Below, piece by piece: positions 35,701 through 46,860 of a DNA stretch of 64,000 bases. A program made the translations under genes and the position numbers. Origin of the DNA: Puffinus mauretanicus (taxonomy: Eukaryota; Chordata; Aves; Procellariiformes; Procellariidae); contig JAJKFH010002781.1 in assembly GCA_023333565.1 (NCBI GenBank), forward strand, positions 638,501-702,500, read 5' to 3'. The stretch's first letter is position 1. Each line of letters opens with the position of its first letter. Below the pieces are notes generated by a model, which saw only the letters and a program-made list of their open reading frames with translations, ran no database searches and was not told the origin of the DNA.

Positions 35701-38700
35701 ACATTCAGCATAAATTATGGTAGCAGAATTTGACCTTTGTAAATCAGATCAGTGTAAATTCAGCTTCTAAAAAAAATATTTGTCCCCCACCTCCTCTTCC
35801 TATTGGAAGTGTGAAGGAGTTATGCCAAAACAAGCTAGTATTTAGTACAAATAAAAGCTTTTATAAGCAATGAAAAACTTCACAGTGACCACTTAATAGG
35901 CTGGAAGTAAATAATGTATAGAGATATATTTAATTTACTAGCATGCATAATGACAGTAGATAAAAAACTGAAAATGAATACAGCTGAATCTGGGTTGTGT
36001 GACTGATTTGCATAGGATTTGATTTTATCATCTGCTTACTGTATCTAATAATACAGCACAAGTTTATAGTGTCTTAATTGGTTTAGGTTATTGGTTCTTA
36101 AGTATACACTGTAATTGCTCCTTGATATCAAAACTCACGGTTGACTGGAACATAATTTGCATTTCATCTTCCATTTCAGTGGCTCTGTTAGCTCCATTCT
36201 ATCATTCCTATCAATAAATGACTAAATGACACTAAATGAGCATTCAAAGTAATTTGCCTTGAATTCTCTGCCTTTTGACTTGTATCCCATTTTTGCATTG
36301 ATTGGCAGCATGGGAGAAACAACTGTTGTTGGAAACTGTCCCCTTCACATTCTGAATTGCCTCACTAAAGAACAGATATGTTAGTTAATTTTTGTCCTTT
36401 TCCTTCTCTCTTGTCTTATTTTTAGCCCATTCTGTTTTTACCACTTCAAATTTCTGACTTCCTCAGACTTCCAGAACAACTGCTGTTTTCCAGGAAGGGA
36501 AGATACAAAATTCATTAGTGTCGTATCAGACAATGGACTGCCACTGACCAGCATCATGCAGTTTCCCTTGGTGGTTTGAACTAACTTATTTCCTCAAATT
36601 GTGTGTTTAGTCTCTAATGGAAATTTTATATCAGGAAATCCTGCAAATGAATGCATGAAAATATGTGAGACTCATAGGGTTTCGTATATGAAGACATTCA
36701 GCCCACAACTAGCTCACTGAATGGTCAGGATCTACATATTAAGACAGAAGAGTGAGATTTAAGGAAAAGTTACTGGATACATTTGTTGCAGGAATCTAAT
36801 AACTGGGAACTCACTCATATCTCATGGGATCAGACTCTGGAATTAAGATGAGGAAACTCTGTTTTCCCTATTAAAAAAAAAAAAGAATAAGAAGAGGGAG
36901 AGAGAAAAGATTTGCAGGCAGAATCAGTGTGAAGACTTGATGGTAACACAAGGCAATTTAAATACAAAAAACAAACAAAACACTACAAAGAACATCCATC
37001 ATTTGTGTTTAACCTGTTCCAGATTTGGAGATTTGCCTAGTTTGTTTGAAGTCAATGGAAATTTTTCCAGCTGATTGTAATCAGTGCTTCAAATGACAGC
37101 TGATAGCTCTGTTTAGTGTACCATTAGTACTATAAAAATTTAGTGAATTCTCTTTTAAGTAAAACATACATGAGAAAAGGGAAGATCAAAATTATTGTAT
37201 GTGAAAGTGTGTTTGGTTATAGCTTATACTGATACAAATGTTTGAGATCAGATCAGATATTTGGAAAAGAGATCCTTTCAGAGCTTAATTACACTATACA
37301 GTGATAAGTCTCAAAAACAGGAACAATGGTGATTTAATACTAAACATTACAAAAAGAGTTGTTTTCACCTGAGTTTGTTAAAATAATCCCAGGTAACTTC
37401 AAATTAGTAGGTTGACCTGAAAGCTGCAGAAGCATGAATAAATGCCTGGCATTTTAAGGAGCTCATTAAAATTAGTTTAGACTCATGCATGGCAATGTTA
37501 ATAAGGTAATGGAGATGTGACAGTGGGGATGTTTATTCTGACCTCAATTGATCAGGGGCAGAATTCACATGTAGGTCTTCCCAGCAATTAGGCAACTAGT
37601 GTGAGAATAAATGAAAGACTAGCTTCCAGCACATTGCAGTGCTGTAATATAATCAAATAGTGTTGACATGTCATAACACACTCCTGTAACAACAGGCAGA
37701 AGTCCCTGGAATTGCTCCAGTGCAATAACATGCTATAAGATGTACAGCTAATGAGAGCTGGAGCTGGAGAATAATTTAAGATGAAAGTCCTGCCCCTTGT
37801 AGCCCAGGCATGTCGGATCTTTTTTCTGCTCACAGATTGTGTTCTTGTAAGATACTGCCTTTGTTAACGTTGGTTTTGCAACTTCCGTACCTATGGAAAA
37901 TATATGTGGGTGGGTTTCACACTGCAGAAGCCAGGTATAGCTTTAAAAAACAGATCTGTGCTAACAGATGCTGAAGAGAGAAGCCCAATCTTGAGGGATT
38001 TTAATAAATTGAATTTAATGGGAATTGAAAGTCCTTAGTATCATTTAGGACTTTAATGAAATCAAATTGATTGCTGGATTAAATGAATTCTTCTACTACT
38101 TTGAATTCAGTGGTGTTCCCCAGCATACTGAAAACCTTCATCAGTTTTGCAGAAATGCAAACAATAAAAATAGAGTACCTGATTAAGAACTTTACTGTAT
38201 GATATAAGTAGATGAATTATGATATAGCCTTCTTTTACTCAAGGAGCTGACAGTCTTCAATGGTGAACGGATCATAAAGATACCTGTTAAGTGTGAATGT
38301 GTAAAGGAGATACGTAGTGATTATTTTGTATCTTTGATGCAAATGTAAATGAGTGATTTGTGCAGTCATTAAGAATTAGATACCTGACTCTATTAGTTGA
38401 GTAGGTTTTCGGAAATGCTTAGAAATAAGAAAAAGTAAGATATGAATAGTATGTTTAAAGGTGTCTCTGTGTAATAATATTTACTGCTTATCACAATTTC
38501 TTGTTTATGTACAAATTTCTGTACAAATATAAGTATAAATTAATATTTATTGTTCTCTTTTTGTGTGCTGATGGGAGACAATCAGTTTAATTTCAATGTT
38601 GAACACTAATATGTGTTTTATATTTTGTCTTGTGAGTGTGTGACTTTTGATACTTCCAGTGTGACTGAGAAGAAATTAACCCTGCAGGGTAATAAGGATT

Positions 38701-39071
38701 AATTAGCCCATGTAGTCTGGTAATGATCAAACATAAAAGTTTGACTTCAAAAATTGGATTGCAGTATACAGCAAGCTTGTTCCAGATATGAGCACTCCTA
38801 AATTTTCTCACTGATCACCTTATAAATCGCATGCAGTTTTCAATAATTGCTGTGCTCTGTGTTATTTGACTAGAACTTATGTTAAAAACAAAGTAATCTG
38901 TTTAATTAAGTACCACAGCTTCAAGTGTTACAAGACAGTGAGTTTATTTGTTACTCAATTACTTGCTACAGTGGTGAGTGGAAAATGTATTTGCATTTAA
39001 AGATATAAAATTTACAAATAAATTACATGTTAGCATGGTAGACACTGCTGTATTAACCTTTTCTCTTACAG

Positions 39072-39080
39072 GGGTGGAAG
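39072..39080 (+). other. Candidate 9-nt microexon
   Basis: The arrangement is ttaaccttttctcttacag | GGGTGGAAG | GTAAGT. The acceptor has a strong pyrimidine tract with a nearby TTAAC branch-point-like sequence, and the donor is a perfect consensus. The segment is three codons long, Gly-Trp-Lys if in phase 0. Microexons of 3-27 nt are well known in vertebrate neuronal genes. No flanking host gene is identified, so this remains inference. Confidence 0.3.
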
Positions 39081-39417
39081 GTAAGTCATGATCCACTCAA
39101 GAATATCCATAGGTCCTTCCCTGTTCTCTGGATGTCAGAAGTAAATGTTTTTCAATGCAGAAACAGATCAACATAGAATATGCTACCTAAGGCCAAGCAT
39201 CCTTAAATTTTTACACAAGGATAGGTAGTGGCATAATATTAAAGGCAAATATTAAATGCTTTGATGAATGTAGGAGAAAAAATATGAAAATTTACTTTTA
39301 AAAAGTAATGACTGTCACAGAAAGTATGCAGAAATTGAATCTCTATGGACTATTAAGTGCATCAGTTAGCTGGCATCCTTTCCATTTAGGAGCTCAGTGG
39401 AGAGTTGCTGTTCACAT

Positions 39418-39443
39418 ACATGAAGGGTGCTGACCCTTCATGT
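39418..39443. repeat. Perfect 11-bp inverted repeat, 4-nt loop
   Basis: ACATGAAGGGT and ACCCTTCATGT flank GCTG. The stem is perfectly paired over 11 bp and does not extend. No terminator or RNA role can be inferred in this setting. Confidence 0.8.
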
Positions 39444-40009
39444 CAGAGTGGGAGCAACACAGAAATATGCAGCATCTTCTGTCCAGTTGCAGAACCCAGG
39501 CAGTTAGGAGCACTCAGCCACATACAGGATTTGCAGGTACTCCCAATATCAATTCACTGAATTTCACCTGTGGATGGAAGCGAAGATCAAAAGCACAGTG
39601 CTAATAAATATGTCAGAAGATATGCACTGGCTGAGGTTGAAGTTTGCTCTTTACTATAAAGCTAGGTAGTTCTTCTCAGAGGCATTTAAGAAATATGACA
39701 ACATCTGGGACAAACTGAAGGAGACTAACTTTGTCAGCACGACTACAGACATAGTTTTCCCATATCCCTCCAACTCTTTCCTCTGTGGTTCATTAGTTTA
39801 CTTGTGGTTATATTAGAAACTGAATGTTAGCTCCTGACTTGCAGTTCTAATTTGTTATGCCTAGACTAGGAAACCTGCCATGGACAAAACTTTGACATAG
39901 AAATCACCTGTCCTGAAAAAGCACGTATCCATAATCTGTTAACCTCCAAAATATGACAGTTATTTCCATTCTGTGTATTGGGAATGCTACTTGACACAAT
40001 TCCCAAAAC

Positions 40010-42100
40010 ATGGTTAAGAGTTTTTGGGAGATACAAAAGAACGTCAGGGAGCATTCTCTCAATTTAGCAGCAGAGATAATTGAGGTTCCAGTGCCCAGGA
40101 ACATTTGGGCCCTAGAGGGAAGAGGGGTCCAAGAAAACCAGTTGATGTTCAAGGATCACTTAGTCCAACCGCAAGAACAGTCCATTCCAACAAGCAGGAA
40201 GTCAAGCAAAAGTGCCAGGAGGCCTGCATGGATGAACAAGGAGCTCCTGGCAAAACTGAAACATAAAAAGGAAGAATACAGAAGGTAGAAGCACGGATAG
40301 ATATCCTGGGAAGAATATAGGGACACCGTCTGAGCATGCAAAGATGTGGTTAGAAAAGCCAAAGCCCACCTGGAATGGAATCTGGCAAGGCATGTCAAGG
40401 ACAACAGGAAGGGCTTCTACAAGTCCTTAAGCAGAAAAAGGAAGACTAAGGAAAATGTGGCCCCACTGCTTAATGAGGCTGGGGCCCCAGTGGCATATGG
40501 AAAGGACGTGGAAAAGGATGAGATACTGAATGCTTTCTTCACTGCAGTCTTTACTAGTAAGACCAACCTTCAAGAACACCAGGCCATGGAGACCGGGGGC
40601 GGGGGGGAGTTGGAGCAAGGAGAAACTACCCTTGGTGGAAGAGGATGAGATCAGGGAATACTTAAGCAAACTGGACATACATAAGTCCATGGGCCCTGAT
40701 GGGATGCACCCATGAATGCTGGGGTTGGCAGATGTCATTGCGAGGCCACTCTCAATTATCTTTGAATGATCTGGTGATTGAGACAGAAATCTAAGGACTG
40801 GAGGAAAAAAAAGTTACTTCTATCTTCAAGAAGGGCAACAAGGAGGACCCAGGAAACTACAGGCTGATCAGCCTCACCTCGATCCCTGGGAATGTGGTGG
40901 AGCAACTAATCTTGGAGACCATTTCCAGACACATGAAGGACAAGAAGGTGATTGGGAGTAGTCAGCATGGATTCACAAATGGGAAGTTGTGCTTAATCAA
41001 CCCGATCACCTTCTGTGGTGAAATGAGTGACTTGGTGGATGAGGGAAGAGCAGTGGATATTACCTAGCTTGACTTCAGTAAGACTTTTGACACATTCTCC
41101 CATAAGGTCCTCACAGAGATGTTGATGAAGGATGGGCTGGATGAGCAGACAGTGAGGTGGATTGGAAACTGGCTGAATGGATGGTCCCAGAGGGTTGTGA
41201 TCAGTGGCATGAAGTCTAGTTGGAGACCAGTAACAAGTGGTGTACCCCAGGGGTTGGTACTGAGTCCAATCCTGTTCACCATCTTCCTTAGCAATCTAGA
41301 CGGTGGGTCAGAGTGCATCCTCAGCAAGTTTTCTGTGGACACAAAACTGGGAGGAGTGGCTGATATGCTGCCTTCCAGAGGGACCTTGACAGGCTGGAGA
41401 AGTCACCAGACAGGAACCTCTTGCAGTTCAACTAAGGGAAGTTCAAAGTTCTGCACCTGAGGAGGAACAACCCCATGAACCAGTACATGCTGGGGGCCAC
41501 CCAGGTGATGCTTTGCAGAAGAGGCACTGTGGGGGTCCTGGTGGACACCAAGATGAATATGAGCCAGCAATATGACCTTGTGGGAAAGAAGTCTAACGGT
41601 ATTCTGGGCTGCATTAGGCAAGGCATTGCTAGCACGTCAAGGGAGGTGATCCTTCCTCTCTACTCAGCACTGGTGAGGCCACAACTGAAGTACTGTGTCC
41701 AGTTCTGGGGTCCCTGGTACAAGAGGAAAGAAGCTACTAGGTAGAGTCCAGTAAAGGACCATGAAGATGATTAAGGGATTGGAGCATCTTTCCTATGATG
41801 AAAGGCTGAGAAGCTGGGACTGGTCAGGCTGGAGAAGAGAAGGCTCAGGGGGGATCTTATTAATGAATATAAATACCTGAAGGAAGGTTGCAAAGAAGAC
41901 AGAGCCAGGCTCTTCTCGGTGGTGCCCAGTGACAGGACCAAAGTCAATGGGCACAAACTGAAACACAGAAGGCTCCATCTGAACATCAAGAAACACTTTT
42001 TTACTGTGAGAGTGACTGAGCCCGGGCACAGGTTGTCCAGAGACTGTGGGAGTACCACTTCCATGTCATCAGTCAGGGATTTTAGGGGATGAATGGCAGT
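40010..42100 (+). mobile_element. Older CR1 LINE fragment (ORF2 linker to 3' part)
   Basis: Recognised by co-linear similarity to 30790-32760 of the younger copy. The matches are 'cctagagggaagagg' at 40110, the linker with 'aggcctgcatggatgaacaa' near 40225, 'tccatgggccctgatgg' near 40685, RT blocks around 40850-41060 (AGTCAGCATGG), and [12 protein letters not shown] near 41240. These are followed by ILGCIRQG and [22 protein letters not shown] near 41600-41710, then the C-terminal region to about 42060. Many stops and frameshifts. The catalytic FADD box reads FSVD (41329-41340). It ends before the octamer tail. Both ends are approximate. Confidence 0.9.
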
Positions 42101-45100
42101 GCTGGGCTGCCCGCTGGCTGCATCTAAGGTGTCTATCACTGGTGTTGGCAAGGTTAACAGCACAGGGATTAAGTCTTAATGTTAAAACTGAGCCCTTACT
42201 ATGATTTAGGACCTTCAGGAGCTGATATTGTCTCCCACTGATAGTGAAGGGGGAACCAGAAGCAGTACCACCACCACCTGGATGTTTCTTTGCTTGGCTT
42301 GTGGGTGAACAGGATTTAGTACAGATTTTTTAATGTAAAGTAGACTTTGCGATTGCCCGATTTGCCTGATTACAAACTGGACAGAAAATAATAGTTCCCA
42401 TTATGAGGACATGAAAAACTAAGAAAGGAGCTTGGTGTTAAAAGGCACTAAAAATACATCTGCATTCTTATTTCATATGAGAAATAAAAGCTGTTAACAT
42501 ATCTTCCCATTTCCCAGCTCTAACAGTGAAATATCAAAAGGTGTTTTCCACAACCCTCAATTTCAAATGGAAATCAAGAGATTTTGTTTCTTATTTCAAG
42601 GCCATGTATTTTCCCTTTACTTTATTTCAGTTAGTTTCCAAGTTGTTTCTATTTTCATCTCTTTAGTTTTGTTACAAATGTGGTATTTCAGCTACTTTAT
42701 ACTCTCAATAAAGTATTCTTCAGCATCTGAATGTTACTGATATGCACAAAAAATACTATTTTTACAACCATTTCATAAAAATCATTACAGATCTTGATTT
42801 TTATGGCTTTTTTAGTTTTTATTTTTATAAAGAAAAACCATCTACAATACTCCTCATGACTCTCAATAGTTTTTCAGTCATATAACTTAAGCTCCAAGGT
42901 CTATCATGATAAATTAGTGAGGTATGGGTCATTAGCAAAATGTGGATTAATACAAAATGCAGAATAGGCTGCACAGTTTATCCTTTCTCCAGATTGTTAA
43001 TTAAATATTTGAAAGCACAATACGACAAAAGTATGACAATATTATGTACTTAATGGCACTGATTATGAAAGGGGTTTAATTGTTCTATTTTTCTCTTTCA
43101 TCATTTATTAAAATAATGTATTTCAATAAAATTTGGCATCGGTCAGCATCTCAGTATTTGCTCTTAGTTGATAATTACGTCATCTTTCCTTAAAAGGACT
43201 AAAAATTATAATTTGCTGAACAAATTGGAATGTCACATTAAAAATACAGCCTTATAATATGTCATTTCTTTAAGGTTGAAATGACATACCTCATTTATTT
43301 ATGTAACACTTTGACTTCTAAGGTAAGCTGTTCTAAAAATCCACATTACAGTTTCTGCACTATTTATTAGTAAAAAAAACTTATCAATGAACAATATTAT
43401 TTTGCAGTCTTTTCAAGAAAACTTCACAAAATTTGAGGTTATAACTAAGATGTTAATTTCTTGTGAGGTATAGAGAAAGAACTGTTATTTTAAGAGTTCA
43501 TTAAATCACTACAAGCGTGGATTATTTATTTATATTTAATTTATAATAGTCTTAAAGTTATTAAAAGTATTTAAATATAAACATATTAAAAGTATTAAAA
43601 TCTGGTGATTTGATTAGAGTAAGAACCAGCAGACCCTGGTGACCTGTTTCCCCAAGCACCTCAGTCTCTGAGATGCAGATAGTCTCTGTGGCATCGTAGC
43701 AAGGCTCCTTGCAGGCTCTTCCAGCATGTGATAGAATACCTTGTAGACCTATATTTTTTAGATTGTAGCATTACCTTATAAATGAGACAAGTTCTAGGAC
43801 TGCAGAATTACTTCAAATACATGGAAAAAAAAATCCCTTATAAATTGTGGTGAATGACATGTCATTGATTATGTATGTTCACTAAACTGACAAGACCAGG
43901 AAGACTCATAGGGATTGTGCAGTCTCTGTGAAGTCTGGATGGGAGTCCAGGAAAAAAAAAAAAAAGGTGACCAAGTTTGGGGAGGGAGATGAAATTTATA
44001 CATTAGAACTTGCTCAAGAATATCAGTAATCTGTGTTTGTTCCATCCTTCAGCGATATTTGATTTGGGAGCTCAGAAACTGCTTTGGTGATTAACATCTT
44101 GCATATTTGTACTGCAGAACCATGGCCATATTCTGAAGACTTGTTATGTGACTTACTGGTTCTATAAATTCAGAAGCTTCAAAAGATTTTTAAAAGATTG
44201 GTCGAAAGAGCCATCCAGAACAAATTACCTCACTTAAAGCTTAACATTCCTTAGAGAAAGCATGCTTTACTATTGAAATCTTTTGAGTTGCACAATTTTG
44301 AAAATCTTCCATGCTGTCTTTCTGGCATATTCATTGTCAAGAGAGAACACAAGAGTTTATAAGAGATGAGTATAAGAGATACTGGATTTTAAAGCTGAAG
44401 AAAATAAGGGTTTTGAGAAAAGAAATAAAGCTAAAACCCATCTAGAAGTGATATAGATTGGTATATCTCTATTACAGTCCACATTTCCCTTCACCAATAT
44501 CCATAAATAAGGGGAAAGCAGTGGGAAAGGATACAGGAGACCAGAACCTCCAACATATTAAGTGCAGAAACAACAACCAGAGATTTAACTTGTGAAGAAA
44601 TGATCACAGCCTTACAGAGATACTGATCTTCTTGAGTCACAGAAGTGAGGATACCAGTGACTACAAAACAGACCCTAGGAAGCTGTTTTTAAAATTTACA
44701 TATTTTTTAACTCTTAATGAAGATTTGTCAGTAACTGAGCTCTGTTTATACACAACCCACTTAGCTTGTTCAGTGCAGAGCAAACCTTTCCTTCTCTGTA
44801 AGATTTGTTTCTCTCTAGTTTTCCCCAAAGAGCAAGAGCATTATTCAAAGCTCATCCAGGTTCTGAACAGGTGCAGTTGAGACGGGAAACCCAGAGACAG
44901 GTTTGTTCTTCTAAAACTTAGGGCACTAAACTGTATTGGAAAAATTCCAAGGTTGGTAAGTTGGTAATTTGAAAGGATGTTTTGACTGTGCTAAATTTTA
45001 TTCTATTCTTTATTTTCCCTGTGGTATGGTGGGTCACTTATTTTCACCACAGCTGAATTAAAAGATTTGGATAATAAAATCTATAAAAAAAAATCTACCT

Positions 45101-45369
45101 TATTTTCCTTTTCTAGTTTAGTTTTTTTTTTTTAACAGAAGTAAATGTCAAATACTGCAATTTATAATAATCTACTGAATGGAGTTCAAATTTCCAACTG
45201 AATCTTAGGTATTCATAGAATTCTCTAGTAGCTGGAATTTAATTCATATAAATGTACACACACACGCATATATATATGTATACACCCACCCACCCACCCA
45301 CCCACATTGTATCTATACAAGCCCGTCTTAGCAATACAGTAGCTTTTTAGAGTTTAACTATACCACAGG
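42101..45369. other. AT-rich non-coding stretch
   Basis: No gene or known repeat recognised. At 45250-45305 there is a compound simple repeat: CA units, TA units and then ACCC units (45284-45305). Confidence 0.45.
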
Positions 45370-45515
45370 CTCACAGAATGACTGAGGCAAGGAGGCACCT
45401 CTGAAGATCATCCAGTCCAAGCCCCTGCTCAGAGCAGGATCATCTAGAGCAGGTTGCTCAGAGCTTTGACCACTCAAGTTTTGAATATGCCCAAAGATGG
45501 AGATTTCAAATGTTT
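45370..45515 (-). mobile_element. CR1 3'-end fragment, antisense
   Basis: The plus strand reads like the reverse complement of a CR1 3' region: 'cacagaatgactgaggcaaggaggcacctctgaagatcatccagtccaa' (shown in part), then 'agagcaggttgctcagagc' and 'ttgaatatgcccaaagatggagat'. These are typical avian CR1 tail blocks. The terminal octamers are decayed, and the fragment is truncated at the other end. Confidence 0.75.
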
Positions 45516-46198
45516 TACATTTTTTCTTTCAAATGCTTTTGAGAATGAGAAGTACCTGATTTCTGAGAATGGCATGGGAGGTCTGAGATAAAGTTTACCT
45601 GCTCACTCAGTTGGGAAAAAAGAACTGAAAGAAAGATATACACTCTATGCATGAAAAGTACTGTAAAGACTCAGTATTCTCTTCTGTTAAGATGGTATAA
45701 TCATAACTTGTTGGCATTAAAATTTAATTTGTGCTGAACTAACTTGATTAAAGAATGTTATTCTCATATTAAAAATCAGGAGGCGTATACTTCCTATTTT
45801 CCTCCCTGGATATATATTAAGAACTTAGCTGTCAAATGACCTGACAGAGAGCCAAGGACTTGCAGAGGTACTATTACCTGAGATCACATTTGAAAGGGGA
45901 AAAATGCTGTAATTAGAGCAAAGCTTCGAATAACTATACCATATGAAACAAAAGGTCAAACTAAGGTGTTCCCTCACTGAAGCACTCTTGGTACTGCAAG
46001 AAAGAAAGTAACTTTCAGTGAACCTTCCTGACTGCTGATTGTAAAACTAAAGCTTGTCAGAGACAAACTGGCCCACTTCAAAAGAAAATATGTAGTGAGG
46101 TTAGATGTATAATCTAAATGTATTAGATTATAATAGCTAATACATTTAGCTATTTCTTTAAAACTACTTCTCTCATTTCTCCTTTTGTACTTTCTCAG
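45516..46198. other. AT-rich spacer with a perfect inverted repeat
   Basis: No coding signal. It includes two perfect 13-bp arms, CTAAATGTATTAG at 46114-46126 and CTAATACATTTAG at 46137-46149, separated by 10 nt. This lies about 50 bp upstream of the acceptor of the candidate terminal exon. It could fold as a hairpin in a transcript, or be a small MITE-like relic. Confidence 0.6.
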
Positions 46199-46388
46199 CA
46201 CAAATGAAGTACTAGCAGAAGCTGAGGAGAGGGAAATAACTAGCGATGATGGACTAAAAAGTGATCAGCTCCTTAGGAGAATCAAAGCCTATATGGAATC
46301 ATTACTTTCTGGGCCAGCTACAATGGACTACATAAAACCTGAAATCCTCATGTTCATCAGAGAAAAGAAATTGCTCCCTACATCCTAA
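46199..46388 (+). CDS. Candidate host terminal coding exon
   Basis: A good acceptor (tctcctTTTGTACTTTCTCAG pattern, ending 46198) precedes a frame of 62 codons to TAA at 46386-46388. The first base completes a codon, so an upstream exon ending with two extra bases is required. The predicted C-terminal peptide starts STNEVLAEAEEREITSDDG and continues with LLRRIKAYMESLLSG and a final KKLLPTS. It is charged, helix-prone and lacks low-complexity bias, more like real protein than the surrounding chance frames. A canonical AATAAA lies at 46839-46844, giving a plausible 3' UTR of about 460 nt. I cannot identify the protein. It is the most credible host coding segment in the window but remains unproven. 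Confidence 0.5.
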
Positions 46389-46860
46389 AGACATGTCTAA
46401 ATGACTGTGGCATGTCATTTATATCCCCTAAGCCTATGGCCAAAACCAGAGCATTTTGGCAAGAACACACTGTGCCCCAGGAAGACCAAGAGTGAATCAC
46501 TCCAGAAACTAATGCTGAGTGAGAGTGAGTACTATAGCAAAGAGTTTTCATAGTCACAAAGGATTTTCTTCATAACTTGAAGTATTTCTAACAGTTATTA
46601 TTTCTGTTTGATATTTTTGATTGACTAACACTTCATTATGTGCACAAGAAGAATCTATGTGAAGAAGTCATGGTTGATAGAACAATTATTACACTTGAGT
46701 TACATGTTAGAAAATACCAAAGCACACTTTATTTTTTTCCAGTCAATACTGCAAAAAAAAAAAAAAAAAAAAAGTAATACAGAATAGAGAAGGAATATAC
46801 CAGAAGACACTGGTGGTGCTGAAGACACAAGAAATTCTAATAAAATTTCAAAAACTGTGC
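46389..46860 (+). other. Possible 3' UTR with AATAAA and A21 run
   Basis: It follows the candidate terminal exon. It contains 21 consecutive A at 46753-46773 and AATAAA at 46839-46844. The UTR assignment depends on the exon being real. Confidence 0.3.

Larger units (their letters stand above)
32884..40009. other. Long AT-rich non-coding stretch
   Basis: No transposon or gene recognised across about 7.1 kb. It has CA-rich patches near 35130-35170 and poly-A at 36872-36883. Two local structures are noted separately: a splice-flanked 9-nt segment at 39072-39080 and a perfect hairpin at 39418-39443. Confidence 0.45.

Noticed and set aside
40010..40110. Possible left extension of the 40-kb CR1
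   Set aside because: Similarity before about 40100 is too faint to set a boundary, so the start is given only as approximate.
46753..46773. A21 run considered as the tail of a processed pseudogene
   Set aside because: No intronless gene-like sequence is recognisable immediately upstream and no flanking duplication was found. The AATAAA lies downstream, not upstream, of the run.
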